A DNA stretch of 64,000 nucleotides from Defluviitaleaceae bacterium (lineage in GTDB: Bacteria > Bacillota > Clostridia > Lachnospirales > WQUN01), in the NCBI GenBank assembly GCA_009780315.1, contig WRAH01000002.1:62001-126000 (forward strand). Direction: 5' to 3'. The translations under genes and the position numbers were made by a program. The notes under the pieces were generated by a model. It searched no databases and was not told the DNA's origin. It was given only the letters and a program-made list of their open reading frames with translations. The first letter of the stretch is position 1. Each line of letters opens with the position of its first letter. This document shows positions 34,064-43,128 of the stretch, in pieces.

Positions 34064-35167
34064 ATGCCCCTGATTATTCTTGGCATTGTTGTTGTACTAT
34101 TCATTTTTTTTCACAATTATGTATATAAACGACTTTGGGACAAAGGACTTAAATATCGTGTGTACTTTTCTACAAATGAAGCCTTTGAAGGGGAGATTTT
34201 ATACTTACATGAAGAGCTTATAAATAGTAAAATACTTCCTTTGCCATGGGTTTATGTCAGCATGTATGTACCCCAAAACTTAGTTTTAGAAAATGATTCA
34301 AATAATAGCCTGTATTCTATCATGATGAATACGTCGATTAAACGTAAAAAAGTATTTACTTGTAAACAGCGCGGCGTATATAGAATCAGTAATATACAAC
34401 TTACCGTAAGTAATTTATTGCACACTGCCTATTTTGGAAAAGGTATGCGTCATAAAAATGAGTTGTTGATTTTTCCTAAGATTTTAAGCCACTTTGAAAC
34501 AGTAGATTTACTACTTAAACAGCTTGATTCAGTGGTACTCACCAACAAGATTGCCAACCCAGACCCTTTTGAGTTTAAGGGCATAAGGGATTATCAAGTT
34601 GGTGACGCACTTAAAGCCATCAATTTTCGCGCCTCTGCAATTAGTCAAAAATTGATGGTCAATATTCATGCGCCAACCTGTGCGCAAAAATTAGTACTCG
34701 TATTAAATGTAGAAGACTTTGGTGAAAATGCGATAACATCGGTCGCTTTACATGAGCAATCTATCCGCTTATGTGCGACGCTGGCACAGCATTATATTGA
34801 AATGGATACGAATGTAGGGTTTGTAACCAATGGGAAAGATAGTTACACCACTGAAAGTATAGATTTGTCCTCAGGTGCAAGTATCGGTCATTTATATAGT
34901 ATTTTTGAATGTTTGGCTAGAATGAGCCTAAACTTTAAAATTCAGCCCATGGCTGAATACATGCAAAATATCACTGACAAAGAGCAAATGTATGTATTTA
35001 TCTCGCCAAATCATGACGAGCATTTTATGATGGCTTTTAATGCATTAGCATCACAGGGAATTGCAGCATTTTTAGTTATTCCTGCTTTTGATGATATGGA
35101 AACGAAAGTTGAAGACACCCATAAAATAGCCTTGTGGAATGCAGGGGCTAGGGTGGAGCAGTTGTAG
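34064..35167 (+). CDS. DUF58 domain protein
   Basis: A 367-residue protein with one N-terminal membrane helix (about 1-18) and the DUF58 core near residues 165-215: FEFKGIRDYQVGD, AINFRASA and LMVNI. The C-terminal half has a vWA-like arrangement (LVLVLNVEDF) where a typical MIDAS DxSxS is not evident. Partner of the MoxR ATPase. Its 3' end overlaps the convergent MATE gene by 20 bases, leaving no room for a terminator. Confidence 0.9.
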   Translation: MPLIILGIVVVLFIFFHNYVYKRLWDKGLKYRVYFSTNEAFEGEILYLHEELINSKILPLPWVYVSMYVPQNLVLENDSNNSLYSIMMNTSIKRKKVFTCKQRGVYRISNIQLTVSNLLHTAYFGKGMRHKNELLIFPKILSHFETVDLLLKQLDSVVLTNKIANPDPFEFKGIRDYQVGDALKAINFRASAISQKLMVNIHAPTCAQKLVLVLNVEDFGENAITSVALHEQSIRLCATLAQHYIEMDTNVGFVTNGKDSYTTESIDLSSGASIGHLYSIFECLARMSLNFKIQPMAEYMQNITDKEQMYVFISPNHDEHFMMAFNALASQGIAAFLVIPAFDDMETKVEDTHKIALWNAGARVEQL

Positions 35168-36554
35168 TATTGTGCTTTACAAACCCCATTTTCCGCCACT
35201 TTCCCAGACGATAGGCTATGACACCGATTACAGCATTGGAAATCCAACCAGCCAATAAGGAATAAAAAAGTGCATCAGGTACGCCCATAAAATGAACAAA
35301 TAGGTAGGCTGTTGGTAGGCGCACTGCAACCGTGTTAATCAGCGAACCCCATAAAGGTGTCCACGCGTCGCCTGCACCGCGAATAATGCCCCACACAACC
35401 ATATTTGCAGCAAATATTACATAGCCAATGGCAAGTATCCGTAACATTCTGATACTCATATCAATGACTGCTTGAGTATCCGTGAAAAAACCAGCAAGAT
35501 AACGACCAAAAATAAGCATAATGGCTACAAGGATGATGGATGTGCCTACTGCCATGGCGATACATTGAATCATGCCTTTACGCATTCGGTCAATTTTTCC
35601 TGCGCCCATATTTTGCCCTGCAAAAACAGTCATGGCATTGCCAAAAGAGAAATTAGGCATCATGACAAAGCCGTCAATGCGCATAACAACCATATTTGTT
35701 GCAAGGAATCCTGGGAATGCATTGTCCATTTCATTCGCCAGTGGTTGAATAATCATCATAGCCACTGCAAAAATGGCTTGACTTGCACCTGATGGAACAC
35801 CGATTTTTAAAACCTTGGTGATGTAAAGTTTATTTGGACGCATGTATTTCCATCCCATATCAAAAACATCACGCATTTTAAGCAAGCGGCGCAAACATAA
35901 GAGACTGGTCAAACCTTGGGCAAAAACTGTACCTATTGCTGCACCCCATACGCCAAGTCCAAGTCCAGGAATGAGAAGCAAATTGAGAAAAACATTTAAA
36001 ATACTAACAATTGCCAAATATAAAAGGGGCGAAAATGTATCACCAAGACCACGCAAAATGCCAGACAATATATTGAAATAAGCCATGCCTAGAATACCCC
36101 AAAGCAAGACATTCATATACAGCACACTGTCATCTAAAATTGCTGTAGGGGTATTCATGGCAATCAACAATGGGCGTGTGCCAAAAGGCGCGAAAATCAT
36201 AATAGCAAGTCCAAGAATAGTGGTGACTGTAATAGATGCACCTACGGTATATGACAATTCCTCACGTTTTTTTGCACCAAAATATTGAGATACCATCACC
36301 CCTGCACCCATAGCTATACCCATCATCAGCACCATGATTAAGAAGAAAATAGGCATAGAACTGCCAACGGCAGCAATCGCATTGTCTCCCACAAACTGCC
36401 CGAGGATAATCATGTCTGCTGTTGAGTATAATTGTTGGAATACATTGCCTATTAAAAGGGGCACTGTGAAAAGCAGTAGCTTTTTCCACGGTGTCCCTTC
36501 CGTCATATCTATATTGGATAAGGAACTTTTGAACCTTTGCAATCGTGCATTCAC
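35148..36554 (-). CDS. MATE family efflux transporter
   Basis: A 468-residue protein with about twelve membrane helices in two homologous halves, of the DinF/NorM (MATE) family: TEGTPWKKLLLFTVPLLIGN at the N-terminus, MIILGQFVGDNAIAAVG, FNILSGILRGLGDT and IIRGAGDAWTPLWG. Uses Na+ or H+ gradients to export organic cations or drugs; substrate unknown. GTG start at 36554 overlaps the ispG stop by four bases (GTGA), so it is the last gene of the isoprenoid/lipid operon, a position often occupied by polC or proS in relatives. Confidence 0.93.
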   Translation of the reverse strand: MNARLQRFKSSLSNIDMTEGTPWKKLLLFTVPLLIGNVFQQLYSTADMIILGQFVGDNAIAAVGSSMPIFFLIMVLMMGIAMGAGVMVSQYFGAKKREELSYTVGASITVTTILGLAIMIFAPFGTRPLLIAMNTPTAILDDSVLYMNVLLWGILGMAYFNILSGILRGLGDTFSPLLYLAIVSILNVFLNLLLIPGLGLGVWGAAIGTVFAQGLTSLLCLRRLLKMRDVFDMGWKYMRPNKLYITKVLKIGVPSGASQAIFAVAMMIIQPLANEMDNAFPGFLATNMVVMRIDGFVMMPNFSFGNAMTVFAGQNMGAGKIDRMRKGMIQCIAMAVGTSIILVAIMLIFGRYLAGFFTDTQAVIDMSIRMLRILAIGYVIFAANMVVWGIIRGAGDAWTPLWGSLINTVAVRLPTAYLFVHFMGVPDALFYSLLAGWISNAVIGVIAYRLGKWRKMGFVKHNTTTAPP

Positions 36555-37603
36555 TGACCAAGCACCTCTTCTAAAACTGCATCCAATATATCATCTTCTG
36601 ATATATTCCGTATGATTTCGCCCTTGCGGAAAAGTACTGCTTTGCCGCGTCCGCCAGCGATGCCAATGTCAGCTTCACGGGCTTCACCTGGGCCATTGAC
36701 TACACAACCCATCACGGCAATGGTCATGGGTGTGGTGATGTGGGCAAGTTGAATTTCTAATTTTGTTGCTATGCCTGCCACATCAATATCACAACGTCCG
36801 CAGGTTGGACAAGCGATGACTGTTACGCCAAAGCGGCGTAATCCCATTGCAGAAAGAATTTCTTTTGCAGCCTTAATTTCTGCTACAGGGTCGCCCGAAA
36901 GTGATACCCGCAGCGTGTCACCAAGCCCAAGGCTCATAATCGCGCCCATTCCAACAGCAGAACGTATTGCCCCTGCGTAAGGTGTTCCAGCCTCTGTAAG
37001 CCCGATATGTAGAGGGTAGGGGAGTCTTTCAGCTAAAATCTTATGGGCATTTAACATGAGTGTCACATCACTTGCTTTTACAGACACCACAATATTGTTA
37101 AAACCGAATTTTTCTAGCAGAGAAACATTAGCAAGTGCGCTTTCGGCTAACCCTTGGGCAGTAACTCCGCCATATTTGATTAGAATATCCTTTTCAAGAG
37201 AACCGCCATTGACCCCTACACGAATAGGGATATCTGCGGTTTTTGCCGCTTCTGTCACTTGACGGACACGATTTTCACTGCCAATGTTGCCGGGGTTAAT
37301 ACGCAGTTTATCCGCACCATTTTTTATAGATTCTAGAGCCAAGCGATAATCAAAATGAATGTCCGCAACCAGTGGAACTGCAATTTCTTTTTTGATTTGT
37401 TTAATGGCTTCTGCGGCTTCTGTATCCAGTACAGCCACACGCACAATTTCACAGCCAGCGTTTGTTAAGGCGTGAATTTGTGCCACTGTCGCGGCAACAT
37501 CACGTGTATCAGTATTGGTCATTGATTGTATGGCAACGGGGCTTCCTCCACCAATGGAAACCCCGCCAATGTGTATGACTTTAGTTTGATTACGTTTTAT
37601 CAT
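36551..37603 (-). CDS. ispG: 4-hydroxy-3-methylbut-2-enyl diphosphate synthase
   Basis: Iron-sulfur enzyme of the DXP isoprenoid pathway, 350 residues. The cluster ligands are in CPTCGRCDID and MGCVVNGPGEA; the barrel begins with VHIGGVSIGGGSPVAIQSMT. It overlaps rseP upstream and the MATE gene downstream, each by four bases. With dxr in the same operon it commits this organism to the non-mevalonate route. Confidence 0.97.
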   Translation of the reverse strand: MIKRNQTKVIHIGGVSIGGGSPVAIQSMTNTDTRDVAATVAQIHALTNAGCEIVRVAVLDTEAAEAIKQIKKEIAVPLVADIHFDYRLALESIKNGADKLRINPGNIGSENRVRQVTEAAKTADIPIRVGVNGGSLEKDILIKYGGVTAQGLAESALANVSLLEKFGFNNIVVSVKASDVTLMLNAHKILAERLPYPLHIGLTEAGTPYAGAIRSAVGMGAIMSLGLGDTLRVSLSGDPVAEIKAAKEILSAMGLRRFGVTVIACPTCGRCDIDVAGIATKLEIQLAHITTPMTIAVMGCVVNGPGEAREADIGIAGGRGKAVLFRKGEIIRNISEDDILDAVLEEVLGQ

Positions 37604-38751
37604 ATTAACCTCATAATATCACGATAGGCGATGAAAACTGCCAGTACTAAAATGGCAACGAGTCCGACAAGGTGTACCACTGCTTCTTTGTCAGGCGGAA
37701 CAGGTCTGCGGCGGATACCTTCTATAACAAGAAAAATCAGCCTTGCACCATCTAGTGCAGGGATGGGTAGAAGATTCATGACACCCAAAGCCGCATTGAG
37801 CAATGCCATCATAGACACGACCATTAAGGCAATATCTACAAATCCAAAATTTAATTCGGCAGCCATTTGCCCAGCAGCTACAATTTCTCCGCCAATGCCA
37901 ATTGGCCCCATAATGCCACCGCCTTCAGGCATGTTTTGTCTTGTAATGAAACGTGTTATCAAGGTAAAGGGTGTGCGTATATGGAAGAGTATATTTTCAC
38001 CTGCGGCAACAATGCCTGTGGCAATGTTCACCCGTTGGATATGGGCAATCGGCTCTGCTGGCGGCTCTGCTAAAAGACCATATCTATGCCCTGTAATAAA
38101 GCCTATCACATAATTATCATGTTGATTTCTTATAGGTGTAATGGGCAGTTCAATACGTTCTCCGCCACGGTTGATACGCACAATTTGCTCTTGTCCACCA
38201 GACATATCCAGCAAAAATACTAAATTAGTAAACGTACCAGTACGTACACCGTTTACATGGGTGATAATATCACCAGATTGAAGCCCTGCGTGATATCCAG
38301 GGGCACCCACTTGCACTTCTCTTACCTCAAGTGTGGGAAACCCTTGAAACACTGCCAAGCCAAAAAACAATAAAAACGCAAGCAAAAAATTCATAAGCGA
38401 GCCGCCTGCAATAATAAGCAAGCGTGCTTTGACAGACTTATTATTCATTGCTTCGTGGTCGTCTGGCACATCTTCATCTTGCCCTCGCATTTTACAGTAA
38501 CCGCCAATGGGGAGCATTCGCAAAGTATATAATGTCACTTCTGGCTCAATGGGTTCACCATTTTCATCAACTCTTGTGTAGGTTGATTTTTTTTTGCCTT
38601 TAAACTGAATGAGCTTTGGACCCATACCCAACGCAAACTCTTCTACAAAAACACCAGCGCGTCGTGCCGCAAGAAAATGCCCCAGTTCGTGGATGAAAAT
38701 AACCACACTAAGAATTAAAATAAATGCAATGATTGAAACTGCTGTTAACAA
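37600..38751 (-). CDS. rseP: Site-2 intramembrane zinc metalloprotease
   Basis: A 383-residue M50 protease that cleaves anti-sigma factors or signal peptides within the membrane. HELGH at residues 21-25 gives the zinc ligands His21 and His25 and catalytic Glu22; the third ligand is the Asp of PALDGARL near the C-terminus. A PDZ domain lies between (QVGAPGYHAGLQSGDIITHVNG). Four hydrophobic segments are visible. ATGA-type overlap with ispG. Confidence 0.96.
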   Translation of the reverse strand: MLTAVSIIAFILILSVVIFIHELGHFLAARRAGVFVEEFALGMGPKLIQFKGKKKSTYTRVDENGEPIEPEVTLYTLRMLPIGGYCKMRGQDEDVPDDHEAMNNKSVKARLLIIAGGSLMNFLLAFLLFFGLAVFQGFPTLEVREVQVGAPGYHAGLQSGDIITHVNGVRTGTFTNLVFLLDMSGGQEQIVRINRGGERIELPITPIRNQHDNYVIGFITGHRYGLLAEPPAEPIAHIQRVNIATGIVAAGENILFHIRTPFTLITRFITRQNMPEGGGIMGPIGIGGEIVAAGQMAAELNFGFVDIALMVVSMMALLNAALGVMNLLPIPALDGARLIFLVIEGIRRRPVPPDKEAVVHLVGLVAILVLAVFIAYRDIMRLI

Positions 38752-38778
38752 ATTGTCACCTCATAAATATATTATATC

Positions 38779-39945
38779 TTATACATGAATTTCATACTTT
38801 GTCGAAGGGAGAGACTTGATAAACTGTGCCGCCCAAGCTTCGGCATCTTGAATATCGGCAAGTGTTTTTACTGGTTTCACAGTATATGAGCGAAAAGCTA
38901 AGGCTATTAACGAAGAAATATCATAAAATCCGATTTTATTTTTTAAAAACTCTCCAACGGCCCATTCATTCATATAGTTCATCACAGCAGGGAGTGTTCC
39001 GCCTGTTTTAGCTGCTTGGATTGCCAGTGCCAAACATGGAAATTTATCAATATTGGGTGCTTCAAAAGTCAAATCTCCACATTTTGTAAAATCTAAACGT
39101 GGGAAATTATTTTTAACGCGCTTTGGTGCAGAAAGTGCATATAGTATGGGGAGTTGCATATCAGGTAGCCCAAGCTGTGCTATCACCGAGCCATCATGAT
39201 ATTGCACCATAGAATGAATGATACTTTGTGGATGTACCAAAATTTCTATATTTTCTAAAGGTTGATTGAATAAGTGCATGGCTTCAATAAGTTCCAATCC
39301 TTTATTCATAAGGGTTGCACTGTCAATGGTAATTTTCGCACCCATTTTCCAATTAGGATGACGTAAAGCATCTTCTGCACGTGCATTCGTAATCTTTTTC
39401 TGGGACCATGTGCGGAATGGGCCGCCAGACGCAGTTAGTAAGATTTTTTCAACCGCCTGTGGGTTATCTTGTAAGCATTGCCATATGGCAGAGTGTTCAC
39501 TATCTATTGGTGTAATGCCCACGTTTTTTTTGCGCGCTAGATTGATGACCAATGGGCCTGCGGTCACTAATGTTTCTTTATTGGCTAGTGCAATATCTTT
39601 TCCAGCGGAAATTGCGGCAAGGGTTGGCGCAAGTCCTGCACGTCCCACCAGTGCATTGATAACAATATCCGCATTATTTTCTGCTGCACAAGCAATAAGT
39701 TCTTCGTCTCCTGTGAAAACTTTACAACGATGTGTCACCAATGCATTGAGTTTTGAAGCGGCTTCCTTGTCAGGAACCCACACTTTTTCTGGTTTAAACT
39801 CATCAACCAACGGCGCAAGCCTATCAATATTTTTGTAGCCTGTAAGTACATCAATGTTTACATTATTTAGGCAAGTGCGCACGGCATTTAATGTTTGTAT
39901 TCCAATAGAGCCAGTCGCGCCCAGTACAGCAATTGTTTTTTTCAT
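38779..39945 (-). CDS. dxr: 1-deoxy-D-xylulose-5-phosphate reductoisomerase
   Basis: NADPH-dependent second step of the DXP pathway, 388 residues. Visible are the nucleotide loop GATGSIGIQTL, NKETLVTAG, IDSEHSAIWQ (metal-binding Asp/Glu), TASGGPFR and MHLFNQPLENIEILVHPQ. It starts inside cdsA by four bases and is followed by rseP after 27 bases. Confidence 0.97.
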   Translation of the reverse strand: MKKTIAVLGATGSIGIQTLNAVRTCLNNVNIDVLTGYKNIDRLAPLVDEFKPEKVWVPDKEAASKLNALVTHRCKVFTGDEELIACAAENNADIVINALVGRAGLAPTLAAISAGKDIALANKETLVTAGPLVINLARKKNVGITPIDSEHSAIWQCLQDNPQAVEKILLTASGGPFRTWSQKKITNARAEDALRHPNWKMGAKITIDSATLMNKGLELIEAMHLFNQPLENIEILVHPQSIIHSMVQYHDGSVIAQLGLPDMQLPILYALSAPKRVKNNFPRLDFTKCGDLTFEAPNIDKFPCLALAIQAAKTGGTLPAVMNYMNEWAVGEFLKNKIGFYDISSLIALAFRSYTVKPVKTLADIQDAEAWAAQFIKSLPSTKYEIHV

Positions 39946-40781
39946 ACTAACAAAGTCACCACCACAAAAATTACTGGTGCAACAACAAGAATGCTGTCCA
40001 CCCTATCTAAAACCCCACCATGTCCTGGGAAAACATTGCTAAAATCCTTAATGCCGCAAAAACGTTTAACTGCTGACGCTGCCATGTCGCCAATAATAGA
40101 AAATATCGCACCTAAGAAGGAAGTTGCTGTGGCAACAAGTATAAAATTAAAAGTAGGGTCGTAAGCAAGTACAAATCGTGTAAGCACAAATCCATAAATG
40201 AACCCAATAAAACCCGCGCCTAAAATTCCGCCAACAAGCCCTTCCAGAGATTTTGAAGGACTAGGAGAGTTTTTTAATTTTCTACGTCCAATTGCCGAAC
40301 CTACCAAGTAAGCAAAGGTATCACAAACAAAGGCAGCCGTAAAAATCAGCCACACAAAATACTGCCCATAAACATGTTGGCGTACAAGCACTAAAAAAGC
40401 AAGCAAAAAAGGTACATACAAGAAACCATACACTGTACTTACACATTCTCGCAAGGGTAATTGCCTGTAAAAGATAATCAACGCTGTTTGTACAGTCACC
40501 ATGAAAAGTACAAGTGTAATAAGCAACCATTGACCCATACCAAAAAAGTGAATGGCAGTAAAATACCCTATGGTGAAAAAATACCCAATAAAATGCACAG
40601 GTTTATCTTTTTCAGAAAACGCAATATAAAACTCACGTAAAGCTGCCAAAGCAAAACCGCCAACGACAACAAGTAAAGGCCAACTGCCAATATGCACCAA
40701 GTAAATGACTGCTGGCAAACCGATAAGGGCCGTTAAAGTGCGTTGAAAAAACGCACTTCGTTTACCCCCAGAAAGCATCAT
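39942..40781 (-). CDS. cdsA: Phosphatidate cytidylyltransferase
   Basis: Makes CDP-diacylglycerol, the precursor of anionic phospholipids. 279 residues with about eight membrane helices and the family signature near the C-terminus: SPSKSLEG ... KRFCGIKDFSNVFPGHGGVLDRVDS region (key residues Ser, Lys-Asp, His-Gly-Gly, Asp-Arg-x-Asp). Its start overlaps the frr stop by four bases, which means uppS, normally placed between frr and cdsA, is not here. Confidence 0.96.
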   Translation of the reverse strand: MMLSGGKRSAFFQRTLTALIGLPAVIYLVHIGSWPLLVVVGGFALAALREFYIAFSEKDKPVHFIGYFFTIGYFTAIHFFGMGQWLLITLVLFMVTVQTALIIFYRQLPLRECVSTVYGFLYVPFLLAFLVLVRQHVYGQYFVWLIFTAAFVCDTFAYLVGSAIGRRKLKNSPSPSKSLEGLVGGILGAGFIGFIYGFVLTRFVLAYDPTFNFILVATATSFLGAIFSIIGDMAASAVKRFCGIKDFSNVFPGHGGVLDRVDSILVVAPVIFVVVTLLV

Positions 40782-41323
40782 ACCGTCATGATTTCCTTAG
40801 TTTTTGCCTCTACCATTTTGTCAAGCTCTGCAACATGCTTATCTGTCAAGTCTTGAATTTCTTTTTCCAGGTTCTTTAAATCATCTTCTGTAATGTCAGA
40901 TTTTTTCTCTGCTTTTTTAAAGGCATCTAAAGCGTCACGGCGTAGATTGCGAATGGAAACTTTTGCATCTTCACCTTTCTTTTTAACATCCTTAGCAAGT
41001 TCTTTACGACGGTCTTCTGTTAATTCAGGGAAAATTAAACGAATTACTTTGCCGTCATTTGTAGGGTTGATTCCCACATCAGAAGCATGAATGGCTTTTT
41101 CAATTTCTTTTAGCATTGAAGCATCCCATGGGGCAATTTGTAAAATACGCGCTTCTGGAACACTAATATTGCCTACCTGTGAAATAGGGCTTTCTGTGCC
41201 ATAGTAGTTCACCATGACCCGATTAAGCACGTTTGGATTGGCGCGTCCTACGCGTACAGTTGCAAACTCTTCACCCAGTACAGCAACGGTTTTCTTCATT
41301 TTGTCACGATAATTTTCAGTCAT
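40778..41323 (-). CDS. frr: Ribosome recycling factor
   Basis: Splits post-termination ribosomes together with EF-G. 181 residues, slightly short of the typical 185. Characteristic RVGRANPNVLNRVMVNYYG, NDGKVIRLIFPELTEDRRKEL and the C-terminal helix are present. Start ATG 41323 behind AGGAGG, which lies inside the end of pyrH (8-base overlap). Confidence 0.97.
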   Translation of the reverse strand: MTENYRDKMKKTVAVLGEEFATVRVGRANPNVLNRVMVNYYGTESPISQVGNISVPEARILQIAPWDASMLKEIEKAIHASDVGINPTNDGKVIRLIFPELTEDRRKELAKDVKKKGEDAKVSIRNLRRDALDAFKKAEKKSDITEDDLKNLEKEIQDLTDKHVAELDKMVEAKTKEIMTV

Positions 41324-42056
41324 AATAATCCTCCTCTATATCAACACTTATGTAAGTGCCGTTTAAGTTTTCTGTTTTTGGATAGGCGCAGGCCAGTGTG
41401 ATACTATTTGGCTCATTAAGCCCAAATACATAGGATGGAATTTTAGCCTCACGTGCAAGATGCATAGCCGATAAGTCTGCAACTTTTAAATCACGAGAAA
41501 TTTCTGCACTATAACTCAAGGCTTTAAATTTTCTAGCATTTGGGTTTTTTCGTGGGTCACTGTCATAAACACCACTAATATTCTTGGCGTACAAAATACA
41601 GTCTGCTTCAAGTTCTGCCGCACGCAATGCTGTTACTGTATCAGTAGAAAAATACGGATGCCCAAGTCCTGCTGCGTTGACTAGCACTATACCTTGACTC
41701 ATCCATTCCAAAGCCGTATCTTTTTCATACACCGATGTCATTGTACCAAATGGAATGGGGGTTACAACTTTTGCATTTTGACCCTGCCGTTTAAAAGCTT
41801 CTGTTAAATATATAGCGTTCATAACAGTGGCAAGCATTCCCATTTGGTCTGCCTTTACACGGTTCATATCAGGGCGGGCATATATCCCGCGCCATAAATT
41901 CCCACCGCCAATAATCAATGCCACTTGCGTTCCTACTTGCTTGACCTCTATAATTTGTTTTACTATAGCGTCAACGACTTTATCATTATATCCTGTCTTA
42001 CTTTCTTGGGAGCCAATAGCCTCACCGCTTAACTTTATGACAACTCTCTTCAACAT
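41316..42056 (-). CDS. pyrH: UMP kinase
   Basis: Phosphorylates UMP to UDP; hexameric amino-acid-kinase fold. From ATG 42056 the protein has 246 residues and begins MLKRVVIKLSGEAIGS. A longer reading from 42161 would add 35 residues overlapping the divergent holA region and was rejected. GGGNLWRG, STDTVTALRAAE and VYDSDPRKNP are typical. A weak GGTGAT precedes the start. First gene of the pyrH-frr-cdsA-dxr-rseP-ispG-MATE operon. Confidence 0.96.
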   Translation of the reverse strand: MLKRVVIKLSGEAIGSQESKTGYNDKVVDAIVKQIIEVKQVGTQVALIIGGGNLWRGIYARPDMNRVKADQMGMLATVMNAIYLTEAFKRQGQNAKVVTPIPFGTMTSVYEKDTALEWMSQGIVLVNAAGLGHPYFSTDTVTALRAAELEADCILYAKNISGVYDSDPRKNPNARKFKALSYSAEISRDLKVADLSAMHLAREAKIPSYVFGLNEPNSITLACAYPKTENLNGTYISVDIEEDYYD

Positions 42057-42111
42057 ATGTTCATCACCATATAAGAATATATCATATCGCTTGTCGAAAG
42101 GATACCCTAAA

Positions 42112-43128
42112 ATGGAACAAAAAAAACTTAAAGACGAAATTTCACGTGGCGAACTAGGCAAATTATACCTTTTGTACGGAGAAGAAAGATTTTTAGTGCA
42201 ATATTATGCTACAGAAATTGCAAAAGGACATCACAAGGATACATTTGAAGGCGCAGTTCCAGCCCATGAAATCATGATTGCAGCAGATACTATTCCATTT
42301 TCACCTGGAAAACGGCTTATATATGTAAAAGATTCAAACTTGTTTACTGCCCCACGAAAAGCCGACGCAGAAGAAATTGCCAACTATTTAGAAAAAATAC
42401 CTGATGATACAACGATTGTTTTCATAGAATCTGAAGTAGACAAACGTGGGCGGCTTTTTAAAAAAATAGTTAAAATGAATGCAGATGTATATTGTGAAAC
42501 GCCAGCACCGCCAGCCATGACAAAATGGATAATTCGCACAATGAAGGAAAAAGGAAAAATAATAAGCGATGGGAATGCCAATACCCTACAGCGTACATGT
42601 GGTACAAATATGGCAAATCTTTTCACAGAAATGGATAAACTCGCCCATTATTTAGGCAACAAGACCGATGTTTCATCCGCAGATATTAAAGACATTTGTA
42701 CCCCAACCCTAGAAGCCCGTATTTTTGACCTCGTAAAAGCCATGGGTGCAGGCAATGCCTCAAGTGCCCTCAATCACTATCGCAATATGCTTTTTCTAAA
42801 AGAATCTCCCTTCGTCATTCTATCTATGATTATCCGTCAGCTACGCATTATCCTGTTATGTAAAGTTGCAAGTGAAAAAAATCTCCCGCGCCCTCAAATA
42901 GCCAAAGACTTAAATATTCGCGATTTTGTTATAAGCGAAGCATTAACACAAGGCAAACGCTTTACCAAAGACGAACTCATCACCGCTTTGAAAAATTGTC
43001 AAGACACCGATACAAAAATAAAAACAGGACTGCTATCCCCAGAAATTGGGGTAGAAGTCCTGCTTGCAGGGTTATCAGTTTTAAATGTTCAAAAAATTTT
43101 TACTAGGATGATTGTGCTGTACTTATAG
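42112..43128 (+). CDS. holA: DNA polymerase III delta subunit
   Basis: Clamp-loader subunit that opens the sliding clamp, 338 residues. LYLLYGEERFLVQYYATEI is the N-terminal signature; LEARIFDLVKAMGAGNASSAL and MIIRQLRIILLCK are typical of the C-terminal domain. Start ATG 42112 behind AAAGGA; an in-frame upstream start within the antisense pyrH region was rejected. Divergent from pyrH with only 55 bases between. Its 3' end overlaps the convergent PhzF gene by six bases. Confidence 0.93.
   Translation: MEQKKLKDEISRGELGKLYLLYGEERFLVQYYATEIAKGHHKDTFEGAVPAHEIMIAADTIPFSPGKRLIYVKDSNLFTAPRKADAEEIANYLEKIPDDTTIVFIESEVDKRGRLFKKIVKMNADVYCETPAPPAMTKWIIRTMKEKGKIISDGNANTLQRTCGTNMANLFTEMDKLAHYLGNKTDVSSADIKDICTPTLEARIFDLVKAMGAGNASSALNHYRNMLFLKESPFVILSMIIRQLRIILLCKVASEKNLPRPQIAKDLNIRDFVISEALTQGKRFTKDELITALKNCQDTDTKIKTGLLSPEIGVEVLLAGLSVLNVQKIFTRMIVLYL

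Noticed and set aside
31904-35167. MoxR-DUF58 operon as an antiviral system
   Set aside because: Some defence islands use MoxR with vWA proteins, but this three-gene set with a plain membrane protein is the common chromosomal MoxR-DUF58 arrangement and has housekeeping neighbours.
35148-36554. MATE protein as the Wzx flippase of the glycan locus
   Set aside because: The MATE motifs and the distance from the glycan genes argue against it; the locus already has Wzm/Wzt.
41827-42111. N-terminal extension of holA
   Set aside because: It overlaps pyrH antisense and adds 95 residues without similarity; ATG 42112 with AAAGGA gives the conserved start.
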